Part shown: positions 8,737-17,758 of the stretch, one piece after another
Numbering within the stretch: position 1 is the first letter of the stretch
Layout: each line of letters opens with the position of its first letter
Source of the DNA: Gracilibacillus oryzae
GTDB lineage: Bacteria > Bacillota > Bacilli > Bacillales > Amphibacillaceae
DNA: 48,879 nucleotides
Reading direction: 5' to 3'
NCBI RefSeq assembly: GCF_009498735.1
Contig: NZ_ML762431.1
Span: forward strand, 5,483 to 54,361
The notes under the pieces: generated by a model
What the model saw: the letters and a program-made list of their open reading frames with translations, nothing else
What the model was told of the DNA's origin: nothing
The model's database searches: none
Made by a program: the position numbers and the translations under genes

Positions 8737-10530
8737 TTATCCAATTTCTCTATTCGTTGAAGCCGGTATCTTTATAATAACTACTGTTCCTTTTTCCTTT
8801 TCACTTTCCACCCTGATTCCGTAAGCAGACCCATAGATCATTGCAATTCTCGCATGGACATTAATTAATCCAAAATTGGAACTTCTCTTTGCCATTGGAT
8901 TTTGTCCAAGGGAATGATTCAGTTTTGTAAGAACTTCTTTCTCAATACCTGGACCATTATCTTCTATACGTATATGTAATTCATCATTGTTCGTTTTCTT
9001 AATGGAAATACTGATAAGAGTTGGTTCCAGTTTCTCGAGACCGTACTTGATCGAATTTTCTATGATTGGCTGCATAACAAATTTAGGCATATAAAAGATA
9101 CTTGTATCGATCTGTTCATCAAAGTGAAAATCAACCCTGTCTTCAAATCTGAATTTTTGAATCGTTAAATAATCATTGATATGGTCAAGTTCCTGTGAGA
9201 TAAGAACCAGCTTTTCTTTATTGTTTAATGAATACCTCAACATTTTGCCAAGCAATGTAACCATCTTGGTAACGGTTTCTTTATCTTCCTCGTCTACAGC
9301 ATAACCTATTGTTTCCAGAGTGTTGTACATAAAGTGGGGATTAATTTGAGACTGCAGGGCATATAATTCCGCATCTTTTTGACGTAACTCAATTTGATAG
9401 TTTTTCTTAATTAGTTGATTGATTTTTTGAATCATAGAATTAAAACTGTTTGCTAAAATTCCAATCTCATCATTTTTATTAATCGGCAAGTCTACATTAA
9501 AGTTCCCTTGTTCCACCCGCTTCATCAGTCTGGTTAATTTATTCAGCGGACTGGAGACATTCCATGCTAGAAAAATAGAAATAATCGTACTAAGCAAAAC
9601 GAAAATAATAAAAACGATAATCGTTCCATTTCTCACCATATCTGTTTCTTTGGTAAGATCTTGTAAGGCTACACTATGAAATAATGTCCAGTCCGTAGCA
9701 GATAATTCGTTTCTGCTAATCAATTGATTTTGTGCTAATTGTGTTGTTCTGAAACTTCCATTGATATTTGGGTAATTGGAATAATTTTCATCACTTTCCC
9801 CAATTAAATCCGAGTTCGTATGATAAACATTTTTTCCATTCTGATCTGCTATCCATATACTTGAAATATGATCCTTATCAAGGCTTTTTAGTGCCTCATC
9901 CAGGAAAGACAGCTGAATAGCAATAAACACTGCCCCCAATGTCTCCTGATTCTCATAATCTCTTAATTCTCGCATAAACAGAATAAATGGAACATTATTT
10001 TCGAAGGTAATATCTGTTTGAGAAGGAAGTATAATTTCTACCCTTCCTTGCAAATCAACGTCATCCCCATATATCATCGGAAAGGAATCCTTATTAAAGC
10101 CTTTATAATTCATTTTTGCACTTTTGAACATTCGTCCTTTCGACAGTACAAACACACCTAAAATGTCATTATTCCCATTATTTATATAAGTTCTTGATAA
10201 ATAGCTGTTTACGATAAACTCGTCTTGTAATAAGGTTGACTTTGTCTGATAAGCGTCCTTTCGTAATATTTCAATTACCTGTGATGAATTGTAAACAGCA
10301 TCAGGCAAATTTTTGAAATCATTTATTTGGTTATCAATATTGTTGTTTGCCTGTTCCAGTAATTGAGGAATATACTTGCCAACTTCGTCTTCAATTGATT
10401 TTGTATACTGACTATAGGCAATGTAACCTAAAACCGAGATCGGAATAACTGTCAGTAATATGTAAGTAAGCATCAACTTCGACATTAATTTGCTGTCTCT
10501 GAATTTTTTAAAAATCATATTGATCCACAT
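8737..10530 (-). CDS. YesM-type membrane sensor histidine kinase
   Basis: This is a 597-residue sensor kinase. One membrane segment lies at about residues 17-38 and a second at about 300-322, enclosing an extracellular sensor domain of the dCache kind. A HAMP linker follows (PLNKLTRLMKRVEQGNF), then the His_kinase domain of the YesM/LytS class. The phosphorylated His is in QINPHFMYN near residue 398, and the C-terminal ATPase has MQPIIENSIKYG and EDNGPGI. The frame overlaps the end of the upstream binding-protein gene by 23 bp. An inner start at 10518 (MIFKKFRD) is about as likely; neither has a strong ribosome site, which suggests translational coupling. It signals to the regulator at 7094-8722. 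Confidence 0.92.
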   Translation of the reverse strand: MWINMIFKKFRDSKLMSKLMLTYILLTVIPISVLGYIAYSQYTKSIEDEVGKYIPQLLEQANNNIDNQINDFKNLPDAVYNSSQVIEILRKDAYQTKSTLLQDEFIVNSYLSRTYINNGNNDILGVFVLSKGRMFKSAKMNYKGFNKDSFPMIYGDDVDLQGRVEIILPSQTDITFENNVPFILFMRELRDYENQETLGAVFIAIQLSFLDEALKSLDKDHISSIWIADQNGKNVYHTNSDLIGESDENYSNYPNINGSFRTTQLAQNQLISRNELSATDWTLFHSVALQDLTKETDMVRNGTIIVFIIFVLLSTIISIFLAWNVSSPLNKLTRLMKRVEQGNFNVDLPINKNDEIGILANSFNSMIQKINQLIKKNYQIELRQKDAELYALQSQINPHFMYNTLETIGYAVDEEDKETVTKMVTLLGKMLRYSLNNKEKLVLISQELDHINDYLTIQKFRFEDRVDFHFDEQIDTSIFYMPKFVMQPIIENSIKYGLEKLEPTLISISIKKTNNDELHIRIEDNGPGIEKEVLTKLNHSLGQNPMAKRSSNFGLINVHARIAMIYGSAYGIRVESEKEKGTVVIIKIPASTNREIG

Positions 10531-11554
10531 TTTCTTTTACAAAATCAATCGGTTCCCCCATAATCACCATATCATTCATCATCCGGATTTTTCCTACTCC
10601 TGGTATATCCTGATTATCGTAAGGCAAATAATTGCTAAGAATATTCCGACTTAAAGCAACCGTTAAGTAACCGAGTTTCTTGGGACTCCATAATGTGACT
10701 ACCTGAGCAGCATCATTTTTCAAGTATTCATTCATATCGTTAGGTGGTGATAAGCCAACAACCGCAATCTCGCCATTCTTACCTGCTTCTTGAACTGCCT
10801 GTGCAGCTGCCGGGGGACCTACTGAGGAATTTCCGATAATCCCTTTTAGATTGGGATAGTCTGCTATAAGCCGTTTGGCAATCGTGTAAGCCTTATGGGG
10901 ATCGTCATCTGTTGCCGCAACTTCAACCAGAGACATACTAGGATAGTATTCCTTGTGCTGCACTTTTATCCATTTTAACCACTCATTCAAATTCGCTGCT
11001 GAATTAGCTCCTGTCATAATGGCAAATTCTCCTTCTTCGCCTGTGTTCCATGCAAGCGTATCCATTAAATGCCTGCCTAATGTCTCAGGGTGAACCATGT
11101 TGATAAAGAATTCTCTCCCCTCCGGCATTGTATCAGCGTCCCAAGTAATCACTCTAATATTATGCTGTTTCGCTTTTTTTAAGACAGGAACTAATTTTTC
11201 CGGATCATTAGCGGAAACAGCAATCACATCAACTTCTCCTCCTTCAATAAATTCGTTGATTATTTGTATTTGCTGGGAGGGTTCTGCAGTACGAGGACCT
11301 TTATAGATAACATGAACACCGAGATCCTTTCCTGCCTTTAGTGCCCCCTCTTCGACTGCATTAAAATAAGGAATATTAATAAGTTTTGGAATGATAGCAA
11401 TAGAATATTCCGTATTCTGCTTATCCTCCACCTCTATATCGACTTCCTCACTTTTATACACAACTTTGTAGAGATCTTCTTCAGCGCCTTTGACGCAAGC
11501 GCTTACAATTAACAGCATTATAATTGAACAAAGCATCGAAAGTCCTCTTTTCAT
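10508..11554 (-). CDS. Sugar-binding lipoprotein linked to the sensor kinase
   Basis: This is a 348-residue lipoprotein of the type I sugar-binding fold. The signal peptide ends in the lipobox IVSAC near residue 20. The body (EYSIAIIPKLINIPYFNAVE, WDADTMPEGREFFINMV, IIGNSSVGPPAAAQAVQ) is an LsrB/RhaS-like receptor, distantly related to the importer receptor at 2192-3247. It is the first gene of an operon with kinase and regulator, and there is no permease next to it. This arrangement suggests it is a sensory receptor that presents a sugar to the kinase. The start ATG 11554 has a strong GGAGGGAG site. The ligand is unknown; a rhamnose-like sugar is the best guess. Confidence 0.85.
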   Translation of the reverse strand: MKRGLSMLCSIIMLLIVSACVKGAEEDLYKVVYKSEEVDIEVEDKQNTEYSIAIIPKLINIPYFNAVEEGALKAGKDLGVHVIYKGPRTAEPSQQIQIINEFIEGGEVDVIAVSANDPEKLVPVLKKAKQHNIRVITWDADTMPEGREFFINMVHPETLGRHLMDTLAWNTGEEGEFAIMTGANSAANLNEWLKWIKVQHKEYYPSMSLVEVAATDDDPHKAYTIAKRLIADYPNLKGIIGNSSVGPPAAAQAVQEAGKNGEIAVVGLSPPNDMNEYLKNDAAQVVTLWSPKKLGYLTVALSRNILSNYLPYDNQDIPGVGKIRMMNDMVIMGEPIDFVKENVDQYDF

Positions 11555-11856
11555 CAGCTCCCTCCATTCATTTACCTTTATCTAATCCCTAATATAATTA
11601 TATCATACTCCTAAATAAATATATGTATTCACTTTTCCTGCTGCAGAAAATTAACTTGGAAATGGATGGAATGAAACAAACTGTAATAATGCAGGCATAT
11701 AGTATTTAAGATGTCAAAATTAGCCCCTTTTAGTGGAGAAATCCTTCTGTGACAAATTAATTTGCCACAGAAGGGTATTAGGAATGGTTTTTGATCAATT
11801 CACCTTGTTGTCTATACTGCGCGCAACAATGGCATGTAATTTTCACTTATTCCACT
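11555..11856. other. Intergenic gap with sensor-operon promoter region and a hairpin
   Basis: About 300 bases lie between the rhamnosidase stop and the sensory receptor start. A TATAAT hexamer (11602-11597 on the minus strand) inside the palindrome ATATAATTATAT is a possible -10 for the sensor operon; no convincing -35 was seen. CCTTCTGTG (11743-11751) pairs with CACAGAAGG (11766-11774) around an inner palindrome CAAATTAATTTG. This hairpin lies 83 bp beyond the rhamnosidase stop and is a plausible but weak terminator, because no T-run follows on either strand. Confidence 0.45.
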
Positions 11857-14800
11857 TTATCTTTTGTCTGAATCAGTTATAAATCCGTCCAGTAACTCTA
11901 CAGTAAGAACTCCATCAACTATCTTGAATTTGTAGCCGCCAGCCTGCAGTTCAAATCGAGCGACTTTAATTCCATGACGGTTTAATGTTTCTATAAATTT
12001 GACACCTGGAATATCTTCTGCAACAGAGACATCATCAATTGGTAAGTAAGCTGTTGCACTAGTATTGGCAGGAATCACTGCTTCATAACTGTTCAAATTC
12101 CCTTGCTTTGCTGTCCATTTTGATACAATTGTTCCATAATAGGATTCAAATTGTGATTCTACCGTATTTATACGCTCTTGATTATTATATTTTTCACCAG
12201 TATCCATTGTTGGCTGTAAAATAATGTGTTTAAAACCTGGATCTTGTTCACTTTTCTGAATTCCAGCCATATATTCAACCATCCACTCCACTACAGAGCC
12301 ATAAGCATAATGGTTGAAGGAGTTCATTCCTGCGTCATCAAAGCCGTATTCAGATGTATAAGCATTCCAGCGTTCCCAAGTTGTTGTTGCTCCGAGTTTT
12401 ACATGATTCAGCCATGAAGGCATTTCATCCTGCAGCAGCAAGTCATAAGATTTATTCGAAAGCTCATTTTCAGTAAGAACAGGTAACAATTCGTTCACAC
12501 CCAAGAAGCCAGTAGACAATGTATTTTCACCTGCATTCTCTCTTTCTGATCGATTCTCATTCGCTATGTTTTTCAACAAATTCTCAATAAGTATCTGCTT
12601 CTGTTCTTCAGAATCATAGAGTCCCATCTTAAGTGCCCAAATAATACTTGTTTGGGAATTGTCTTTGAACAAATCAATCAGGAACGCACTCGAGAAATCA
12701 TCAACACTTACAGATAGAAGGTTATTATTTTCATCCACATATTTTTCTTTTGCTAAATCTATTACACGTTGTCTTTCTTTGGCATACATTTCTGCATCAG
12801 CAGTGTGCCCTAGCAATGAAGCAATCTTCTCCATTCTCTCAGCATCAAGTGCCTGGTACATCACTGCCATAAATTCTGGAGCGGTACCTTCCATGGCAAC
12901 CCAATCCCCGTAACCTGCATTCATTCCGTCTCTTATCACATTTTCCATATACTTCTTCATTGTATCGTAGGTTTCTTCCAGAATGGATACATCTCCTGTA
13001 TGCATGTAGATGTCCCAAGGTAATGTAATGATGACATCAGACCAGCCTGCATTTGTTGTTGTCTTCTCATTAATTGTCGGCAAATAATCGGCGATATAGC
13101 CATTATTATTTTTTGCATAATCCTTGAGAATATCTACATAATTGTTCAGGAATGCCACTGAGTCAAAGTTGTACAGTGCAGTATCTCCAAACACCTGGAT
13201 ATCACCCGTCCAGCCTAAACGCTCTGATCGCCCGGGAGTATCTGTTGGTATGGAAAGGAAATTACCCCTCTGTCCCCAAAGTGCATTTTGGAATAACTTG
13301 TTCACATTCTCATTATTTGTTTCAATAGATAAGGTGTTATCAATAGAAGAAGTAATTGGCTGTCCATATACATCATGAATAACGATATCTTCTGTTGCCG
13401 TTATTTCAAGGTACTGAAACCCATGATAAGTAAACCTTGGCTGGTAGTTCTGAACTTCCTTTTCATTTAATGTATAGTGATCGGTATACCAGTTCTCATC
13501 CTTTTCTCTTCCACGTGTAATTCCTGACCAGTAAAGCGTTCCTTTCGGGCCGTCACTGCCAAAGCTGCTGTTTTCGTGGTCTCTGCCATCATTCAGCATT
13601 TCTGCTCCACGCATAGAAACTGTTGTTCCTTCTGCACCAGAAACAGAAATATGTTGAACGCCAGCGATATTCTGGCCAAGATCAATCATTAACGTTTTGC
13701 CTTTAGGAAGCTTTATATCCTCTGTTGGATCTATCACTGTACGTTTCACTTCACCTAGTGCAAGATCTTCATTGGAATAATCTATATCATTTGGATCATA
13801 GATAAAAGTGTTTTCTCCCTCGGCTGGATAAACTCTATTTTCCTCAAGCATATAGGCTGCAGCTTCACTGCTTGCTACCAGTTCACCTTCATAGTTAAAG
13901 ATATCTACCTTATTCCATTCATCATCATTAAATTCAACATTATTCCAACCTGCAATATTTTCCTCAAGACGCGCATCATAAACTTCACCTTTAAAGAAAT
14001 CATTCATTTTAACAGGACCGTCTGTTGTTACTTTCCACTCATTATCATTCGTCGTAATAACTTCCTGTTCGCCATTTTTATAGGTGATGACCAGTTTGGA
14101 TAATAGTGCCAATTCCTTTTCTAATTCATCTCCGATTTTATAGTAAATGTTTCCTCCACCGTTACTTCCAGCTTCCCCTCCATAAAAACCGGTACCAACC
14201 ATTACACCTAAGGCTACTTTGTCCTCTTTAATGTAATCTGTTACATCATAAGATTGATAGTTTGTATATTGATGGAAGTCTGTCCAGCCAGGATTAAATG
14301 TATCATCAAGTTTCGTACCATCATCTTTCTCTAACATTACCTCTTGCCCGTTAATATAAGCTTCGTATATACCCAAAGAGGTAATATACAATCTTGCTGA
14401 AGCAATTTTACCTTTCCCGTCGAGTTGTTTTTCTGTCCGGAATAACGGCAGTGTCGAAGGATCAGCCATGTATTCTACAGCTTCTCCCTGGTAATTCTTT
14501 TGAAAAGCCGTCACACCACTCAGTTCTAAAACGCCAGCGTTCAATACTGCTCCATCAAACTCTGTCACTGACTCTTGTTCTCCATCTACTTCCAGTACGA
14601 TGTCACTAAAATGTGCTTCTTGCTTCGGACTCCTTCTTGAACCTTCACTCGCAGTCAAAGCGATAAATGGACCTTCTATTGCGTGACTCTTTGGTACAGT
14701 ACTCACTTCTTCTCCATTTATAACTGTGACAATGTTTTCCTTGTCGGCTGATACTTTCAGATCAAAGGCTTTATTCAGGTCTACTTCTTCCGATATATCA

Positions 14801-15441
14801 ACTGATCCAATTTCCTTTGCAACACCATCTTTTTTAATACTCTGTGTTAGTGTTGTGTCAGTCAAACTCCATACATATCCTGTGTTTTTATTCTTCATGC
14901 CCCAATCCAGGATAAAGCCGCCTTCCACGATTGTTGCATTAAGCGAAACCTCTACCTTCTCCTTAAAATAGTCCTCCGATTTATTTTTATGATAAATCCA
15001 TTCCGCGCTCTCGAAATCCGTTCCTGTTTCAAAGTAAGCTGAATTTGAATTCACTTTTTTTCCATTGGAAAGGGACACTTTCACATCCCATGTGTAGCGT
15101 GACTCTAAATCAAGGGCCGGACCATCATATGGTATGCCTACTGATTTTGCATCTTCCACAACACCACTGTCCCATACTTTCTTCCCACCTGATTCTTTCA
15201 CAACAATCTGGTATGATGTCTGATTGATACCAACAACATTAGATGTTAGCTTCCAACTGAACTTAACATCATCCAATTCAATTCCAATCGGGTTTTTCTG
15301 ATAGTTGACCTTTAAATCTGTCAACTCTGTTTCCCCCTTACTTGCTGCATTTGAATAATTTGCTGGTTTAACGTCCATCATTGCAAGAGAAAGTACCATC
15401 ATGACACATAAAAACTTACACAAGGATTTTCCAACCTTCAT
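11857..15441 (-). CDS. Secreted alpha-L-rhamnosidase, glycoside hydrolase family 78
   Basis: This is a large (1194-residue) exported enzyme that should release terminal alpha-L-rhamnose from plant or bacterial polysaccharides or glycosides. The start at 15441 gives a signal peptide (MKVGKSLCKFLCVMMVLSLA, cleaved near NAAS) and follows GGGAGG. The 28 codons upstream in frame lack a ribosome site. An N-terminal Ig-like domain begins NPIGIELDDVKFSW, and a jelly-roll of the Bac_rhamnosid_N kind follows (IYEAYINGQEV, DTFNPGWTDF). The (alpha/alpha)6 catalytic domain has IPTDTPGRSERLGWTGD near residue 735, which carries the conserved acidic residues of GH78, and TTTWERW near residue 1020, which carries the conserved Glu. 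No membrane anchor or S-layer repeats are seen at the C-terminus. Its promoter region carries two copies of the AGGGGGT motif and a cre-like box. Confidence 0.93.
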   Translation of the reverse strand: MKVGKSLCKFLCVMMVLSLAMMDVKPANYSNAASKGETELTDLKVNYQKNPIGIELDDVKFSWKLTSNVVGINQTSYQIVVKESGGKKVWDSGVVEDAKSVGIPYDGPALDLESRYTWDVKVSLSNGKKVNSNSAYFETGTDFESAEWIYHKNKSEDYFKEKVEVSLNATIVEGGFILDWGMKNKNTGYVWSLTDTTLTQSIKKDGVAKEIGSVDISEEVDLNKAFDLKVSADKENIVTVINGEEVSTVPKSHAIEGPFIALTASEGSRRSPKQEAHFSDIVLEVDGEQESVTEFDGAVLNAGVLELSGVTAFQKNYQGEAVEYMADPSTLPLFRTEKQLDGKGKIASARLYITSLGIYEAYINGQEVMLEKDDGTKLDDTFNPGWTDFHQYTNYQSYDVTDYIKEDKVALGVMVGTGFYGGEAGSNGGGNIYYKIGDELEKELALLSKLVITYKNGEQEVITTNDNEWKVTTDGPVKMNDFFKGEVYDARLEENIAGWNNVEFNDDEWNKVDIFNYEGELVASSEAAAYMLEENRVYPAEGENTFIYDPNDIDYSNEDLALGEVKRTVIDPTEDIKLPKGKTLMIDLGQNIAGVQHISVSGAEGTTVSMRGAEMLNDGRDHENSSFGSDGPKGTLYWSGITRGREKDENWYTDHYTLNEKEVQNYQPRFTYHGFQYLEITATEDIVIHDVYGQPITSSIDNTLSIETNNENVNKLFQNALWGQRGNFLSIPTDTPGRSERLGWTGDIQVFGDTALYNFDSVAFLNNYVDILKDYAKNNNGYIADYLPTINEKTTTNAGWSDVIITLPWDIYMHTGDVSILEETYDTMKKYMENVIRDGMNAGYGDWVAMEGTAPEFMAVMYQALDAERMEKIASLLGHTADAEMYAKERQRVIDLAKEKYVDENNNLLSVSVDDFSSAFLIDLFKDNSQTSIIWALKMGLYDSEEQKQILIENLLKNIANENRSERENAGENTLSTGFLGVNELLPVLTENELSNKSYDLLLQDEMPSWLNHVKLGATTTWERWNAYTSEYGFDDAGMNSFNHYAYGSVVEWMVEYMAGIQKSEQDPGFKHIILQPTMDTGEKYNNQERINTVESQFESYYGTIVSKWTAKQGNLNSYEAVIPANTSATAYLPIDDVSVAEDIPGVKFIETLNRHGIKVARFELQAGGYKFKIVDGVLTVELLDGFITDSDKR

Positions 15442-15580
15442 TTTTTTACCTCCCTTTAAAGTGTATAATACTATTAGATTTCCAGGGTTATAGAAGAAAA
15501 CTGCGGAACTCAACTCCTTTTTCAAAAAGATAAGTGACTAAAATACCAACATACCTTTACATAAAGCCTTTATAGTTTTA

Positions 15581-15610
15581 GAAAATAACCCCCTCCTTTA
15601 CAATTAAATC
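15581..15610 (-). promoter_or_regulatory. Shared AGGGGGT motif, site C
   Basis: Reading the minus strand, AGGGGGTTATTTTC (15594-15581) repeats the core of site A, with a partly matching AT-rich left half. It lies ~140 bp upstream of the rhamnosidase start and is in the opposite orientation to sites A and B. Confidence 0.4.
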
Positions 15611-15657
15611 AGCGGTAAATTAACGGGTTTATTATTTCAGAAGTATAAGAAATATAA

Positions 15658-15671
15658 TGTTAGCGTTGTCA
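15658..15671. promoter_or_regulatory. cre-like CcpA box upstream of the rhamnosidase
   Basis: TGTTAGCGTTGTCA matches TGWAANCGNTNWCA with one mismatch and differs by one base from the box at 489-502. It lies ~217 bp upstream of the rhamnosidase start. Confidence 0.5.
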
Positions 15672-15764
15672 TTTTGAGGTGAGATAATTTTTACTATTTT
15701 CTTGTAGCTTTTGAAGATGGGTAAGTTAACTATAATAATCACATAATAGGAGATTTGTAGATAG

Positions 15765-15795
15765 GGGATAAGATTCTGATTAGGGGGTCAATCTT
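15765..15795 (+). promoter_or_regulatory. Shared AGGGGGT motif, site B
   Basis: The segment starts GGGATAAGATTC and has the core TTAGGGGGTCAATCTT. It is the closest relative of site A at 6987-7017, in the same orientation. The flanking AAGATT (15770-15775) and AATCTT (15790-15795) form a 6-bp inverted repeat. Confidence 0.5.
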
Positions 15796-15821
15796 AGGAA
15801 ATAATCTTGGTTATGTAAATG

Positions 15822-15863
15822 GCACTGCCAGAATTAAAACTGTCAGGTTAATTCCGGCAGTGC
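15822..15863. terminator. Long hairpin downstream of the C45-type gene
   Basis: GCACTGCC-A-GAATTAA (15822-15837) pairs with TTAATTC-C-GGCAGTGC (15848-15863), 15 of 16 pairs around a 10-base loop. TTTTTG follows on the plus strand; on the minus strand, the side facing the gene at 15999-17051, the tail is only CATTTACAT. No plus-strand gene is seen upstream, so a bidirectional terminator is the best reading. Confidence 0.55.
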
Positions 15864-15998
15864 TTTTTGTAACTATTGATTAATGTATATACGATCAGGT
15901 CAATGGTATATTCAGAACACAAACAAACTTTTAGATGAGCGTTGAGAGCAAAAGATGGCAATCTTAATTATTCTTTTGAAACGCAGGTCCTTGAATAA

Positions 15999-17051
15999 CT
16001 ATTCATTTTCCCCCACCCCATCCATATAAGGCATCCGCTCATTTGTATTGATCTGCCCTTTCACTTTCCTGACCCAGCTGTCCTTGCCTTGCAGCCAGTC
16101 CCCAAATGAAAAGATAGTTGGCATCCGATTGTGACCTAATGCAATGCCCGCTTCCAGTGAATTGGTATCATATATTGATGTATGCAAAGTTCCTGCTGAC
16201 TGGAGATATTTCTCTGCAAACAATTCTTTTTCTATATTATTCAACAGTTGAAAAGCTTCAGGTTTTGATAGCTGCTGCTTTTGATTTCTTAAGATGGCCA
16301 TCCGTCTTTGGGAGTCTGCCAGGTGGTGACGGTTTGCTTCTGTCAACAGATCAAAGTGATTGGTGCTTCTTGTATCTTCTTTGACACGGACTGCCTGTGA
16401 AGTTGCTTCCACCACATGACGGTTTCCAAATCGATCTGCCAGCACATAGTTAAAAGCCACACGGTGTGGTACTTCTTTAAGTAATGCGATCGCTTCTTCA
16501 TTGGATTGGCATTTTTCCAATATCATTCTTGTTATGATTGTCGGAATAAAACCATCGCCGGCATTTCTGCGATTAACAAAATTATAACCAGTCATCAATC
16601 CCTTTTCATTCATACCGTCTGCTCTTCCAACAATTCGCTGTGACGGGCCGATGGTTGCATATCCATTGTCTGGCTGAAATAAAACAAATCTGCCTTCATA
16701 TGTTTTCGGATGATAATCGTAATTGCGAACAAGATAATGATCACCGGTTAAAATAGTACAGCCAGACTTTTTCCACTCCTGCTGATAGCCACTGAAATGC
16801 ATAATAGCCTGATCAAAGGTAAGGTCCAAGCCCTCAGCAAGCCCTTGAAGCTCTTCCAGAAATGCAGGAAACAATGCCTTTATCCATTCTACCGCTTCAC
16901 TAAGATTAATAGAAAAGCGTAATTTTTTTGCAATATCAGGGTTGGTATAAATCGGATGCAAGGGTGATTGTTTCAACCATTTCCCCTGCTCAAAACCGAA
17001 GGAAGCACGATCGCCTCTATATTGAATTACATCTATATAATATTTTTTCAT
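15999..17051 (-). CDS. C45-type Ntn hydrolase / acyltransferase-like protein
   Basis: This is a 350-residue protein of the peptidase C45 / acyl-CoA:6-aminopenicillanic acid acyltransferase-like group. The expected nucleophile is the Cys of SGCTILTG near residue 98, which becomes N-terminal after self-cleavage. Following motifs (YLVRNYDYHP, GRADGMNEKGLMTGYNFV, NYVLADRFGNRHVVEA) are typical of Ntn hydrolases that cleave linear amide bonds. The natural substrate of the bacterial members is mostly unknown; N-acyl amides or peptides are possible. The start at ATG 17051 (MKKYYIDV) has AAGGG at good spacing; the ATG six bases further out is too close to that site. No signal peptide is seen. A promoter and a dyad lie upstream at 17080-17116. 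Confidence 0.8.
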   Translation of the reverse strand: MKKYYIDVIQYRGDRASFGFEQGKWLKQSPLHPIYTNPDIAKKLRFSINLSEAVEWIKALFPAFLEELQGLAEGLDLTFDQAIMHFSGYQQEWKKSGCTILTGDHYLVRNYDYHPKTYEGRFVLFQPDNGYATIGPSQRIVGRADGMNEKGLMTGYNFVNRRNAGDGFIPTIITRMILEKCQSNEEAIALLKEVPHRVAFNYVLADRFGNRHVVEATSQAVRVKEDTRSTNHFDLLTEANRHHLADSQRRMAILRNQKQQLSKPEAFQLLNNIEKELFAEKYLQSAGTLHTSIYDTNSLEAGIALGHNRMPTIFSFGDWLQGKDSWVRKVKGQINTNERMPYMDGVGENE

Positions 17052-17079
17052 TGTCATTTCCCTTATTTCGTTATGGTTT

Positions 17080-17116
17080 TGCTATAGAATGATAGCATGA
17101 ATTATCTCGAATCCAA
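17080..17116 (-). promoter_or_regulatory. Promoter with overlapping dyad for the C45-type gene
   Basis: On the minus strand TTGGAT (17116-17111) and TATCAT (17094-17089) are 16 bp apart. TGCTAT-AGAATG-ATAGCA (17080-17097) is a perfect 6-bp inverted repeat over the -10 and could be an operator. Confidence 0.4.
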
Positions 17117-17154
17117 AGTTAATTGCCTATTTATGAAAATTCAGTTAGGCACTT

Positions 17155-17184
17155 TTGATTTCTGCTACCAGTTTACGCTACAAT
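17155..17184 (+). promoter_or_regulatory. Sigma-A-type promoter for the DUF1456 gene
   Basis: TTGATT (17155-17160) and TACAAT (17179-17184) are separated by 18 bp. The ribosome site AGGAGG follows at 17221-17226. Confidence 0.55.
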
Positions 17185-17233
17185 AGATGAGAAAAAAGTT
17201 TACCTAGTATCTGAATAGGTAGGAGGATGTATT

Positions 17234-17743
17234 TTGAGTTTAGACAATAATGATATATTAATTCGAATAAGATATGCACTAAATTTAAAAGACGCGAAGA
17301 TGGTAGAGGTCTTTGAACTTGGCGGTGTGAACCTGACAATGGAGGAAGTACTAAAGCTGCTGATTAAGTCAAAAGACAGCTATGATGAAGATACAAATGA
17401 TGACCAAATCAAGTGTAATAATAAAATGCTCGAATCCTTCTTAAATGGTCTGATTACGTATAAGAGAGGGAAACAAGAGCCAAAGCCTGGTCAAACTGAA
17501 CAGCCGGCTCTTTTAACGAAAGGCAATGCAAATATCAATAATGTATTGCTGAAAAAATTGAAGATCGCCCTATCCCTGACAAGTGAAGAAATGCTGGAAA
17601 TTTTTCAGATAGCTGGGGTTACGGTAACGAAAGGCGAATTAAGTGGCCTGTTACGTAAAGAAGGACACAAAAACTATAAAGAGTGCGGCGATCAATTCGC
17701 ACGTGACTTTTTAAGAGGTTTAGCTTTGAAATTAAGATCATGA
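17234..17743 (+). CDS. DUF1456 family protein (YehS-like)
   Basis: This is the only plus-strand gene I can support in the window. It encodes 169 residues made of two related ~65-residue halves: NNDILIRIRYALNLKDAKMV with GGVNLTMEEVLKLL in the first, and NNVLLKKLKIALSLTSEEML with AGVTVTKGELSGLL in the second. This is the repeated DUF1456 domain found in YehS proteins. The function is unknown; a small cytoplasmic, charged, mostly helical protein is expected. The start is TTG at 17234, set by AGGAGG seven bases upstream. It has its own promoter and a strong terminator, so it is monocistronic and unconnected to the sugar genes. Confidence 0.88.
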   Translation: MSLDNNDILIRIRYALNLKDAKMVEVFELGGVNLTMEEVLKLLIKSKDSYDEDTNDDQIKCNNKMLESFLNGLITYKRGKQEPKPGQTEQPALLTKGNANINNVLLKKLKIALSLTSEEMLEIFQIAGVTVTKGELSGLLRKEGHKNYKECGDQFARDFLRGLALKLRS

Positions 17744-17758
17744 TTTAGGATAAGGGAG

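Larger units (their letters stand above)
15442..15998. other. Intergenic gap with rhamnosidase control region
   Basis: About 560 bases hold no gene that I can support. In order from the rhamnosidase start they contain motif C (15581-15610), a cre-like box (15658-15671), motif B (15765-15795) and a hairpin (15822-15863). No clear -35/-10 pair was found; TAGTATTATAC just upstream of the ribosome site could carry a -10. Confidence 0.6.

Noticed and set aside
15822-15863. Terminator of an unseen plus-strand RNA or gene
   Set aside because: The T-run is on the plus strand, but I could find no plus-strand promoter, ribosome site or frame between 15526 and 15822. I keep it only as a hairpin near the C45-type gene end.
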